29,998 nucleotides of DNA from the NCBI GenBank assembly GCA_021648365.1, contig JAKISY010000061.1:1-29998 (forward strand), read 5' to 3'. Below the pieces are notes generated by a model that was not told the DNA's origin, did not search any database, and saw only the letters and a program-made list of their open reading frames with translations. This document shows, piece after piece, positions 16,169 to 24,326 of the stretch; the first letter of the stretch is position 1, and the number at the start of each line of letters is the position of its first letter. The stretch comes from Verrucomicrobiales bacterium. GTDB lineage: Bacteria > Verrucomicrobiota > Verrucomicrobiia > Verrucomicrobiales > DEV007. Both the position numbers and the translations under genes were made by a program.

Positions 16169-17128
16169 ATGAGTAAATCCCTAGCGGTATGTTACAAGCT
16201 CCCTATAGTATCACTCATGCAACGGCTCAAAAACATCATGACCGTGGAGTTTTTTATCCAATTCACGATATTTATCATCGTGATTGCCATTGCGTGGATC
16301 AATCAATCGGGAACCATCTTTATGCTGACAGTGGTCAGCTTGGCAAATATCTCTCTCGTGATCTCCGTGCTCTACACCGTGAACACCGCGATCCATGCGC
16401 GACCCGATCAATTCCCCTTTGGCACTGGGCGCCTGGAAAATGCCAGTGCGTTCAGTTGCGCCTTGCTGATGTTGGCTGGAGCCTCTTATAGCCTCGTGGG
16501 TTCAGCCGAACAGATCTTTCATACTACAGGTCATCTGGCGCCTCGTTTGGGTTTGGTGACAATCCCTGTGGCCATGAGTTTCATTGCCAATCTAGTGATG
16601 ACCACGATTTTGCACCGTAGCGGCAAAAAGCTTGTTAGTATTTCTCCAGTCGAGGAATCGCTCCACTTAGCTTTCAAGGTTGGCTGCTACCGTGATGGCA
16701 TTTTGATCGCCTCGTTGTTAATCGTCATTAAAATAGAACAATTAACTCATTTCAATCCGGTCATGATGGACGGAATCATAGCGAGTCTGGTAGCGATTTT
16801 CATCATCGTGAAATCTTGGCCGGTATTACTCGCCAACTTCCGAGTGCTGGTGGACTTCCCACTACCTGAACCTGAGCAGATGGAAATCATCAAAGTTTTG
16901 GCTCATAATCACGCTATTTATGAGGACTTGGGCAGGATTTACACCTCACGACGAGGTAACCAATGTGTGATAGAAATCGAGTTAGGTTTCCTGACCGACA
17001 CGCCGATTGAAAGAATCCTCAAAGTAGAGCATGACCTGCAACAGCAGTTTACTCAGAATTACCCTGATTCCTTGTTCCGCATCTTGCCCTTTGTGGTTCC
17101 AACGAGCCATACTAAAAGGGTTGAATGA
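16169..17128 (+). CDS. Divergent cation diffusion facilitator (CDF)-family membrane protein
   Basis: This 319-residue protein has about six transmembrane segments and a C-terminal cytoplasmic domain (from about 230). DQFPFGTGRLEN (80-91) matches the CDF loop (FGxGxxE). Standard CDF transporters carry metal in a site formed by two Asp in TM2 and a His and Asp in TM5. Here the TM2 positions read Asn60 and Val64, and the TM5 positions read Gly172 and Asp176, so three of four ligands are missing. It may transport a different ion by another route or have lost transport. The start at 16169 is used; Met17 (16217) is an alternative. Confidence 0.75.
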   Translation: MSKSLAVCYKLPIVSLMQRLKNIMTVEFFIQFTIFIIVIAIAWINQSGTIFMLTVVSLANISLVISVLYTVNTAIHARPDQFPFGTGRLENASAFSCALLMLAGASYSLVGSAEQIFHTTGHLAPRLGLVTIPVAMSFIANLVMTTILHRSGKKLVSISPVEESLHLAFKVGCYRDGILIASLLIVIKIEQLTHFNPVMMDGIIASLVAIFIIVKSWPVLLANFRVLVDFPLPEPEQMEIIKVLAHNHAIYEDLGRIYTSRRGNQCVIEIELGFLTDTPIERILKVEHDLQQQFTQNYPDSLFRILPFVVPTSHTKRVE

Positions 17129-17188
17129 TGCTCATGTTTTGTTAGTTTGAAAAAACAGAATTATTAGCCAAATCTTAACTCCATTACC

Positions 17189-17584
17189 ATGTCAGACCCA
17201 AACACTCCTCCAAGCCCAGACAATCCATCCAGCCCTAAAAAAGGCCTCAGCCCCTTAGCATGGGTAGGCATAGGTTGTGGCGGCATCGCGGTGCTGGCTT
17301 TGATCGCGATCATCGCTGGTGGTATTTTTGTAGGGAAAAAAGCCAAAGAAGCTCTCGCTGATGCCAATGGCAATCTCGAACGCTACGCAGCAGAATTGAT
17401 GGTGCAGGTCGACCCCAATATGGAGATGGTCGCGGCGGATGATGACAAGGGCAGCATGACCATCAAGATGAAAAAAACGGGCGAACAAGTCACCATCTCT
17501 TACGCCGATCTCAAAGATGGCAAGTTCAATATCGAAAGCAAAAAAGATGGCAAGACCACCACTATCAAACATGATGGAAAGTGA
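17189..17584 (+). CDS. Small single-pass membrane protein, unknown function
   Basis: This 131-residue protein has a Pro/Ser-rich N-terminus (residues 1-20), one hydrophobic Gly/Ala/Ile-rich helix (about 23-49) followed by Lys-Lys, and a polar C-terminal domain with alternating hydrophobic residues (about 80-130). The topology suggests a short cytoplasmic tail and an outside domain, or the reverse. No family was recognised. The stop overlaps the tadA start (ATGATGGAAAGTGA), so the two genes are translationally coupled. Confidence 0.65.
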   Translation: MSDPNTPPSPDNPSSPKKGLSPLAWVGIGCGGIAVLALIAIIAGGIFVGKKAKEALADANGNLERYAAELMVQVDPNMEMVAADDDKGSMTIKMKKTGEQVTISYADLKDGKFNIESKKDGKTTTIKHDGK

Positions 17585-18110
17585 TCCTATTTCAGCCAGC
17601 GAAGTCGAGAAAATCATCGACCTCGAAAGTGACACCTTTTTCATGAGCCAGGCTCTGCGGCAAGCGCAGAAAGCGTATATGGCGGAAGAGGTGCCCGTCG
17701 GAGCGGTGATCGTGCGCGATAGCCAGATCATCGCGCGCGCCTCGAACCAAGTGGAGACGCTCAAAGATGCCACCGCTCACGCAGAGATGCTCGCTTTGAC
17801 GCAAGCGCAGAGCGTCTTGGGCGACTGGAGATTGACCGATTGCCAACTCTATGTCTCCAAAGAGCCCTGCCCGATGTGTGCCGGCGCGATCGTGCATTGC
17901 CGTATCGAACGCGTAATTTTTGGCTGTGGCGATAAAAAAGGAGGAGCTGCAGGCGGGTTTATCAATCTACTTCAACAGCCGACGCTCAATCACGCAGCCG
18001 AGGTCACTCCAGGTGTTTTGGAAGAAGAATCCCGCCTGCTGATCCAGACCTTCTTCCGCGAAGCGCGAGAAAAACAAAAAATGAAAACTCAGGGAGAGAT
18101 GCTTTCGTAA
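17571..18110 (+). CDS. tadA: tRNA-specific adenosine deaminase
   Basis: This enzyme converts adenosine 34 to inosine in the tRNA-Arg anticodon, in the cytoplasm. The start at 17571 gives 179 residues and overlaps the preceding stop; the frame extends upstream to 17517 but that would overlap the previous gene by 68 bases. Zinc motifs are HAE (His70, catalytic Glu72) and PCPMC (Cys100, Cys103). VPVGAVIV and the C-terminal GGAAGGFINLL region are typical of TadA. The N-terminus is about 20 residues longer than in E. coli; Met25 or so is an alternative start but would trim the first helix. Confidence 0.92.
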   Translation: MMESDPISASEVEKIIDLESDTFFMSQALRQAQKAYMAEEVPVGAVIVRDSQIIARASNQVETLKDATAHAEMLALTQAQSVLGDWRLTDCQLYVSKEPCPMCAGAIVHCRIERVIFGCGDKKGGAAGGFINLLQQPTLNHAAEVTPGVLEEESRLLIQTFFREAREKQKMKTQGEMLS

Positions 18111-18171
18111 GCTCTGTAATATTTCCGATGATCATTTGAAAACTCAATAAATAGCCTTTTAATATAATACT

Positions 18172-19698
18172 ATGAAACAACCAACCTCCGGAAGTCCAAC
18201 TTCCTCACGTCGTAAATTCCTCAAATATGGTGCAGGCTTTGGAGCCGCTCTAGCTTGGCCCAACTCCACCGTGATCGGTGCCAACGATGACATCCGCGTA
18301 GGTGTGATCGGCGTCAACGGTCGTGGACGTCACCATCTCAACGCTTTTTCTCGCATGAAAGACGCCCGTGTCGCTGCGATCTGCGACATCGCACCCGATC
18401 TATTAGATGCACGCACCACCCTGTTGGGCGCGCAACAAAAAATCACCGTTCAAGGCTTTTCCGACATGCGCGAGATGTTGGAAAAAGGCGATATCGATGC
18501 CGTCAGCGTAGCGACTCCCAATCATTGGCACTCCTTAGCAGGTATCTGGGCGATGCAGGCAGGCAAAGACGCCTATGTGGAAAAACCCATTTCCCACAAC
18601 GTATGGGAAGGTCGCCAGGTGGTCAAAGCCGCGCGCAAATACAATCGCATTTGTCAGGGAGGCACCCAGAGCCGCTCCATGCCAACCATCCGTGCTGCGG
18701 TAGATTATGTGCATTCTGGTAAGTTAGGAAAAATCCAGTTTGTTAAAGGCATGTGCTACAAAGGTCGCCCGCCTATTGGTTTGGGTGGCGGTGGAGAGAT
18801 CCCACCAGGCTTAGATTATGATCTGTGGTGCGGACCGCGCCCGATCGAAAAGCCGCTCAAACGCAAAAGATTGCATTACGATTGGCATTGGTTTTTTGCT
18901 TATGGCAATGGAGACATGGGTAACCAAGGTATTCACCAGATGGATGTGGGTCGCTGGTTTTTGGGAGAGCAAAAACTATCGCCTCGGGTGATGTCGATCG
19001 GCGGACGCCTCGGCTACAAAGATGATGGCGAGACCCCCAATACCCAAATCGTGTATCACGATTACGACAGCGCACCTTTGATTTTCGAAACCCGCGGCCT
19101 GCCACGCGACAAAGAATCACAGGAAACTGCTTGGGGCAAAAACATGAATCACCCAGAAGAGTTTCCAGAATTGGGCGGCGTCGCAGTGATGGTTCAATGT
19201 GAAGGCGGACGAGTCTATTGTTCTTCTGGTGGGAAGGTGAAAGTCACCGATAACAAAGGAGTGGAAATGACCCAGATCAAACCACCGAATGACAATGATC
19301 AAGCTTTAGAGCCAGACCATTTCAAAAACTTCATCCACGCCGTACGCAGTCGCAAAGTTTCTGACTTGCATGCAGATTGTGAAGAGACTCACATCTCTAG
19401 CGCCTTGTGCCATACTGGGATGATTTCTCACTTCATGGGTAAAGACGCGCATGACCAAGAAGTTCGCGAAGCGATCAAAAGCGACAACTTCCTCGCAGGA
19501 CGTTACGCCGCCATGGCAGAGCACCTGATGGCGAACGATGTGAATCTTGAAAAAGAAAACATCACTCTTGGACCGTGGTTGCAATTCAATCCAGAGACTG
19601 AGCTGTTCGAGAAAAATGGTGAAGCTATCGACAAAAAAGCCAATCACTTGGCAAAAGAAAGCTATCGCGAACCTTACGTGGTTCCTGAGAAAGTTTAA
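18172..19698 (+). CDS. Tat-exported Gfo/Idh/MocA-family oxidoreductase
   Basis: This 508-residue NAD(P)-dependent oxidoreductase has a twin-arginine signal (SRRKFLK, 12-18, then a hydrophobic stretch), a Rossmann GVIGVNGRGRHH (44-55), the ATPNHWH segment (115-120) and EKPISHN (137-143), where the Lys is the usual catalytic residue of the family. The second half is the alpha/beta substrate domain. Such secreted forms are abundant in Planctomycetes and Verrucomicrobia and probably act on sugars or sugar derivatives in the periplasm; the substrate is unknown. The gene has its own strong terminator. A TATAAT just before the ATG is too close to be its promoter. Confidence 0.92.
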   Translation: MKQPTSGSPTSSRRKFLKYGAGFGAALAWPNSTVIGANDDIRVGVIGVNGRGRHHLNAFSRMKDARVAAICDIAPDLLDARTTLLGAQQKITVQGFSDMREMLEKGDIDAVSVATPNHWHSLAGIWAMQAGKDAYVEKPISHNVWEGRQVVKAARKYNRICQGGTQSRSMPTIRAAVDYVHSGKLGKIQFVKGMCYKGRPPIGLGGGGEIPPGLDYDLWCGPRPIEKPLKRKRLHYDWHWFFAYGNGDMGNQGIHQMDVGRWFLGEQKLSPRVMSIGGRLGYKDDGETPNTQIVYHDYDSAPLIFETRGLPRDKESQETAWGKNMNHPEEFPELGGVAVMVQCEGGRVYCSSGGKVKVTDNKGVEMTQIKPPNDNDQALEPDHFKNFIHAVRSRKVSDLHADCEETHISSALCHTGMISHFMGKDAHDQEVREAIKSDNFLAGRYAAMAEHLMANDVNLEKENITLGPWLQFNPETELFEKNGEAIDKKANHLAKESYREPYVVPEKV

Positions 19699-19720
19699 CC
19701 AGAGCTTCAAACTATTACTA

Positions 19721-19750
19721 AGGCACTGCTGGAAACAGCAGTGCCTTTTT
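19721..19750 (+). terminator. Rho-independent terminator after Gfo/Idh/MocA gene
   Basis: AGGCACTGCTG (19721-19731) and CAGCAGTGCCT (19736-19746) are perfect 11-base arms with a GAAA loop, followed by a run of T. It lies between convergent genes; the T-tract is on the plus-strand side only. Confidence 0.92.
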
Positions 19751-19767
19751 ATTTCCTGTTTTGCGGC

Positions 19768-20493
19768 TCAAAAAATGCCACCATCTACCTTCAATGTACT
19801 GCCGGTGATATAGCTCGCTTGCTCTGAAGCTAAAAAAACCACTGCCGCCGCCACTTCTTCGGGTTTGCCCATTCGTCGCATAGGGATTTGTCGTAACAGC
19901 GCCTTTTTTTTGTCCGCATCGATGTCACCCAAAGCGCCCGTATCGATGTAACCCGGACAAATGGCGTTCACCGTGATCCCTGCCCGTGCCACTTCTTTGG
20001 CGAGAGATTGCGTCAAGGCTAATACGCCGGCTTTGGCAGCCGCGTAGTTCGTTTGCCCTGCGGGAGCGAGCAAAGCGCTAAGCGAGGCGATGTTGATGAT
20101 GCGCCCGAAGCGCTGCCCCATCATCGGCTTGACCACTGCTTGGCAAGCGTGAAAAACCGCATCCAAATTGGCAGCGATCACCTGCGACCAATCACTCGGC
20201 GGCATATTCGCTAATAAATGGTCCCGATGAAAGCCGGCGTTGTTCACCAACACATCTAATCTACCATGCTGTTCCAAGATGAACTCCACGGCAGTCTGCC
20301 ACCCTTGCTCAGAAGTGACGTCTAAGTCTAACAAAGATACTTGATCTGGATATTGTTGCGCCAGAGCTTGCGCTCTATCTTTGTTTTTATTCACTCCCGC
20401 TATCACCAACGATCCTTCGTCACTTTTGAGAAACTCCCTTGCAATAGCATCACCCATCAAGCCATTGGCACCTGTGATCAAAATAGTCTTCAT
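19768..20493 (-). CDS. fabG: 3-oxoacyl-ACP reductase, FabG-like SDR
   Basis: This 241-residue short-chain dehydrogenase has the cofactor motif TGANGLMG (7-14), NNAG (84-87), and the catalytic set Ser137, Tyr150, Lys154, with ITVNAICPGYIDT and a C-terminal LKVDGG. It should reduce a 3-oxoacyl-ACP to the 3-hydroxy form using NADPH. It is the last gene of a minus-strand run after two ketosynthase-like genes (14 bp from the upstream gene), so it most likely serves their product pathway and not general fatty acid synthesis. Confidence 0.88.
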   Translation of the reverse strand: MKTILITGANGLMGDAIAREFLKSDEGSLVIAGVNKNKDRAQALAQQYPDQVSLLDLDVTSEQGWQTAVEFILEQHGRLDVLVNNAGFHRDHLLANMPPSDWSQVIAANLDAVFHACQAVVKPMMGQRFGRIINIASLSALLAPAGQTNYAAAKAGVLALTQSLAKEVARAGITVNAICPGYIDTGALGDIDADKKKALLRQIPMRRMGKPEEVAAAVVFLASEQASYITGSTLKVDGGIF

Positions 20494-20507
20494 AAATACC
20501 TGGATTT

Positions 20508-21569
20508 CTAACTAGAAAAATGAGCTGCCATGCACTGTTGATTCAATCCCACCGCACTGACTAGCGCGTGATCGCACTGCTGATACTGCTGCTGAAGCAA
20601 AGACACCGCGTGCACACATTGCCACGAGACCGATGCGCCTAGCGCCGTTCCGAGCACAATTCCTGGCGATAGCTGACTGCCACGCCACGATTCCCAAGCA
20701 GCAGCTTCTGCTCGATCCGTCTTGTTCACTCCCTGCAAACCATCGATCAACAAAGCTCCCTCTTCTACCGTTTGATCGAGCTCTAAATCTGCCCGCATTT
20801 TGCTCGGCGCTAGATCTCGCTCACAGTCTTGGGTGTAGATCCGAGTAGGCGTGATTTGCGCGAGCTTGATCGCATCGGCACCCTCGCCCTCAGGTCGCTC
20901 CAGATACAAAGCTCCCGCACCCTCCGCCAGCACCAAATCGCGGCTGAACAAATGCACTGCCTCACTGATCAACCAATCCAGCTCCTCGCCTCCGATCACC
21001 AAACACCCGTCGCACTGATGCGTCGCCAACCAACCCTCGGCTATCTTCAGGCCAGACAGATACTCTGCACCATCCCCCAGCAAAGTGTAACTGATCCCCT
21101 TCGATCCCAAGATCGCAGCCAAATGAGACGCCGGCGCGTTGAACACGGTTTCCGGGAACAAAATAGGGCTCGCTAGTGCAGGGTCATCGAGCATTTCTTC
21201 AAAAAACCGCCGAGTATATGTCACGCAACCTGTGGAGAATACCACCACAATCCCCAGTCTCAACTCACCTGCTGCTACTGCCGCCGCTCGCTGCTCGCCT
21301 AAAGCCTGCAAACCAGCCGCCGCCACAAAACGCGAAATCGCACTCGCACGTCGCAAGCGCGGATGCCGCGCAAAAGCTTGCCGTTCGAGCGGCTTGGGCA
21401 CCCTTCTGATTTTGTAAGAGTGATCGCAGCCCTCACGCGCCCATTTTTCATAGCCTAACGGATCAACAGATAAAGTTTGCTCTACCATTTGCTGTGTCGA
21501 CCATCCGGCAGGCGACACCGCGCCTACCCCCTTGATCACCATCGATTTTTTATGCTGTGGATAGGACAT
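20508..21569 (-). CDS. Catalytically dead ketosynthase-like protein, chain-length-factor-like
   Basis: The start is the ATG at 21569, sharing one base with the preceding stop (TGATG), which implies translational coupling; an in-frame TTG one codon upstream is less likely. The 353-residue product aligns along its length with ketosynthases (GVGAVSPAGW near 15, LAEGAGALYLE near 215), but the nucleophile region reads LLGDGAEYLSG with Gly167 at the Cys position, and the HGTGT motif is replaced by GLQGVNKT. Both active-site elements are therefore gone. By analogy with KS/chain-length-factor pairs of type II PKS and aryl-polyene systems it should form a heterodimer with the KS encoded just upstream. 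Confidence 0.8.
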   Translation of the reverse strand: MSYPQHKKSMVIKGVGAVSPAGWSTQQMVEQTLSVDPLGYEKWAREGCDHSYKIRRVPKPLERQAFARHPRLRRASAISRFVAAAGLQALGEQRAAAVAAGELRLGIVVVFSTGCVTYTRRFFEEMLDDPALASPILFPETVFNAPASHLAAILGSKGISYTLLGDGAEYLSGLKIAEGWLATHQCDGCLVIGGEELDWLISEAVHLFSRDLVLAEGAGALYLERPEGEGADAIKLAQITPTRIYTQDCERDLAPSKMRADLELDQTVEEGALLIDGLQGVNKTDRAEAAAWESWRGSQLSPGIVLGTALGASVSWQCVHAVSLLQQQYQQCDHALVSAVGLNQQCMAAHFSS

Positions 21570-22828
21570 CAATCAAATTGTTTTAATATCAAAGTAGCAT
21601 TCGCCCCTCCAAAACCAAAGGAGTTGGTCAGCACCGCATTCACTTGAGCCTCACGAGGCTGCCGCACCAGGTCAAAGGTGCACACCGGATCCAGATTCTC
21701 TATCGTCGTGGTCGGTGGCAACCACTGCTCCCTCAGTGCCATCAGCGAGATCACCGTTTCCACCGCACCTGCTCCGCCTAACAAATGACCAATGCATGCT
21801 TTGGTCGAGCTGACTTTTATTTGCCCCACCTTACTACCCGCCCACCGCGCAATCGCCATGCCTTCGGCAACATCGTTTTTTGGCGTGCCTGTACCATGAG
21901 AATTGATGTAGTGTATGTGCTCTGGATTAAGCTTCGCCTCTTCGCAAGCTTCCGTCATCGACGTCAAAGCTGCGTCGCCTTGTGGATGCGGCTGCGCCAA
22001 GTGATGAATATCTGTCGATGCACCATAACCACTCAGCTCGGCTAAGATCTCCGCCCCACGCCGTTGCGCGCTCTGCAAAGTTTCCAGCATCAGCACCCCC
22101 GCGCCCTCCCCCAAAGCCAGCCCATCACGATTGAGATCAAAAGGCCGAGGAGGCAAAGTTTGTGTCAAAGCCTGCAAAGAATCAAAACCAGCAAACACCA
22201 ACTGACTCAAGGCGTCATACCCCCCTGCCACTGCTTTTTGACAATGGCCATATTTCAGTAAACGGAAAGCGTGCCCAATCGCGTTAGCACCCGAGGCGCA
22301 AGCATTGGAAATGATGTTCACCGGCCCACGAATGGCAAAGGCGTTTTCTAAAAGTAAAGCTTGGTGCTGGGCTTGATATTGGTGAATGCGCGACGCCTGC
22401 CCACGGCGACGATTAGGGCCACTGATAGACCTACGGCAAAACTCTTCGCCGCAAAACATCGCTCCCGCCGAAGTTCCCAAAACAATCGGAATTTCCTCCG
22501 CCAAATCTTGCTCTGACCAGCCTGCTTGCCTCAATGCCTCTGCCGTGGCGTGCAGCAACAAGTTAGACGCACGATCCAAACGAAGCAACTGCCGCTCTGG
22601 CAACAGGTTGTCAGGTAAAGCCTCTGGCAGCGACACCTCACCCGCTTGATGCACTCGCTGTCGAGAGGTATCAAACAAAGTAACGTCGCCAAAAGCTTGC
22701 CTCCCTTGGCGAAAACCCTCAGCATTGTCTCGCCAACCCTGCCCCATCGACGTGATGATACCTGCACCGGTGATGACCACACGATGTTGGCTTAGATTTC
22801 TATGTTGTTGACCACTTCCTTTGTGCAT
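21569..22828 (-). CDS. Beta-ketoacyl-ACP synthase, FabF-like (catalytic)
   Basis: This 419-residue ketosynthase condenses an acyl chain with malonyl-ACP. The active-site triad is complete: Cys177 in SNACASGANAIG, His311 in NSHGTGTPKND, and His348 in KACIGHLLGGAG. The C-terminal SFGFGGANAT is typical. It is the first gene of KS to KS-like to KR on the minus strand, and is divergent from the ligase gene, 55 bp away. The arrangement favours specialised polyene or polyketide synthesis over housekeeping FabF, though that cannot be excluded. Confidence 0.9.
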   Translation of the reverse strand: MHKGSGQQHRNLSQHRVVITGAGIITSMGQGWRDNAEGFRQGRQAFGDVTLFDTSRQRVHQAGEVSLPEALPDNLLPERQLLRLDRASNLLLHATAEALRQAGWSEQDLAEEIPIVLGTSAGAMFCGEEFCRRSISGPNRRRGQASRIHQYQAQHQALLLENAFAIRGPVNIISNACASGANAIGHAFRLLKYGHCQKAVAGGYDALSQLVFAGFDSLQALTQTLPPRPFDLNRDGLALGEGAGVLMLETLQSAQRRGAEILAELSGYGASTDIHHLAQPHPQGDAALTSMTEACEEAKLNPEHIHYINSHGTGTPKNDVAEGMAIARWAGSKVGQIKVSSTKACIGHLLGGAGAVETVISLMALREQWLPPTTTIENLDPVCTFDLVRQPREAQVNAVLTNSFGFGGANATLILKQFD

Positions 22829-22883
22829 GGCAATAAAGCTTTAGCAGTTTCTGGACATAACCGAAACCGTTTTTCTTTTCGAG
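22829..22883. promoter_or_regulatory. Divergent spacer between KS operon and acyl-AMP ligase
   Basis: Only 55 bp separate two divergent start codons, so both promoters must overlap each other or lie in the coding regions. This arrangement suggests co-regulation. No boxes were assigned. Confidence 0.35.
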
Positions 22884-24191
22884 ATGAATTTATACCAGCG
22901 ATGGCAGCACATTACAGCTCAATTTTCCCAACAGCACGCTTTGCTCGACTGGAAGAGCGGTCAATCGTGGACTTTTGCCCAGATTCAAGCCAAATTGGAT
23001 CGCCGACCTTGCCTCAAACCCAGAAGCCTCGTTCACCCCAATGGCTGGCAAGTCGAGTTGATTTTCGATACCCTGCAAGCTTGGCGGGATGACGCCATCC
23101 TCTGCCCAGTTGAAAATGACCCTCCCGACCGCCAAGTTTTTGGTGGCATCGCAGCAAATATAGTCCATGTCAAAATCACATCGGGTAGCACCGCAGCGCC
23201 CAAATTGATCTTATTCACCGCCGAACAACTCGCCGCCGATGCCGCCAACATCGTCAGCACCATGAGCTTGAATCCCCAATCCCCCAATCTAGGAGTGATC
23301 TCGATGGCGCACTCTTACGGCTTTTCCAATCTAGTCGCCCCGTTGCTACTGCACGGTATCCCGCTAGTCTGGGCAGGCTCACCGCTACCCGATCTGCTGA
23401 AAACTATCGTGCAACAAAATCCGCAAGCCTACACCTTGCCAGCCGTTCCTGCGATGTGGCGCGCATGGCTGCAAGCGGATGCGCTCACTGCCAGCAACAT
23501 CCAACTTGCCATCTCCGCAGGCGCCCCCTTGTCACTCGAACTCGAACAGCGGCTACTGGAAGAAAAAGGGATCAAAGTTCACAACTTCTATGGATCGAGC
23601 GAGTGTGGCGGCATTGCCTACGACCGCAGTATGACCTGTCGATCGGATGCAGCTTACGTCGGCACCGCTATGGATCGGGTCGAATTGCGCAGCGACCCAC
23701 AAAACCACTGCCTCGCCGTCACCAGTGATGCCGTAGGGGAAACTTATTGGCCAGCGCAAAGCGAAGAATCCTCTTTATACGGACGAAGCTTCGTCACCTC
23801 CGACCGTGTCGATATCGACCCGACAGATAACCAGATTTTCCTCCGCGACCGCCACTCAGATACCATCAATATCGCAGGCAGAAAAGTCGCCCCAGGAAAA
23901 ATAGAAGCCGCTATTGGTACTGCCTTTCCTGAAATCGAACACTGCCTTGTTTTTGCAGTTCCGAGTAAAGACCTAGAGCGTGTCGAAGAAGTCGTAGCCT
24001 GCATCTCAAATGACCAAATCAAACAGGCTCAGATCAAAGCTGAAATAACGGGTAAGCTAAGCAATTTTGAGATCCCTCGTCACTGGTGGTTCTGCCCAGA
24101 TCTCAAACCCGACTCCAGAGGGAAAATCTCCCGACGAGCCTGGCGAGAAAAGTATCTATTTACCAAGGATGACCTTGGAGGGGCAAGTTGA
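22884..24191 (+). CDS. Acyl/aryl-AMP ligase (ANL superfamily)
   Basis: This 435-residue adenylate-forming enzyme activates a carboxylic acid for loading onto CoA or a carrier protein. Motifs are KITSGSTAAPK (97-107, AMP-binding P-loop), FYGSSECGG, a TSDRVDID (motif with the ATP-binding Asp), GRKVAPGKIE, and near the C-terminus RGKISR with the catalytic Lys. It is shorter than the usual 500 or more, mainly at the N-terminus, as in ligases of aryl-polyene loci. The last codons (LGGAS) lie in a REP-like element at 24173, so the true C-terminus may differ from relatives. The substrate may be an aryl or short acyl starter (inference from the neighbours). Confidence 0.85.
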   Translation: MNLYQRWQHITAQFSQQHALLDWKSGQSWTFAQIQAKLDRRPCLKPRSLVHPNGWQVELIFDTLQAWRDDAILCPVENDPPDRQVFGGIAANIVHVKITSGSTAAPKLILFTAEQLAADAANIVSTMSLNPQSPNLGVISMAHSYGFSNLVAPLLLHGIPLVWAGSPLPDLLKTIVQQNPQAYTLPAVPAMWRAWLQADALTASNIQLAISAGAPLSLELEQRLLEEKGIKVHNFYGSSECGGIAYDRSMTCRSDAAYVGTAMDRVELRSDPQNHCLAVTSDAVGETYWPAQSEESSLYGRSFVTSDRVDIDPTDNQIFLRDRHSDTINIAGRKVAPGKIEAAIGTAFPEIEHCLVFAVPSKDLERVEEVVACISNDQIKQAQIKAEITGKLSNFEIPRHWWFCPDLKPDSRGKISRRAWREKYLFTKDDLGGAS

Positions 24192-24316
24192 CGGTTCCAC
24201 CGCCCTGCGGGTGCCGCTGCGCGGCATCTATCTTCACTGCGTTCAGGTTCCACCTTGCCTTCGTGACTCGCCAACCAGCATCAATCCAAGGCACGACGGA
24301 GCGTGCCCCTCCATGG
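24173..24316. repeat. REP/MITE-like element with terminal inverted repeats
   Basis: The ends CCTTGGAGGGGCA (24173-24185) and TGCCCCTCCATGG (24304-24316) are inverted copies matching at 12 of 13 positions. Inside are two hairpins: TGCCGC/GCGGCA (24212-24226, loop TGC) and GGCACG/CGTGCC (24290-24307, 6-base loop). GTTCCACC occurs twice. The element fills the gap between the convergent ligase and leuS genes, and its left end forms the last codons of the ligase. There is no coding capacity. Copy number in the genome cannot be told here. Confidence 0.65.
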
Positions 24317-24326
24317 ACGGCAAACT

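Noticed and set aside
18136..18168. TTGAAA and TATAAT before the Gfo/Idh/MocA gene as a promoter
   Set aside because: Spacing is about 21 bases and the TATAAT is only 3 bases before the ATG, so transcription would start inside the gene.
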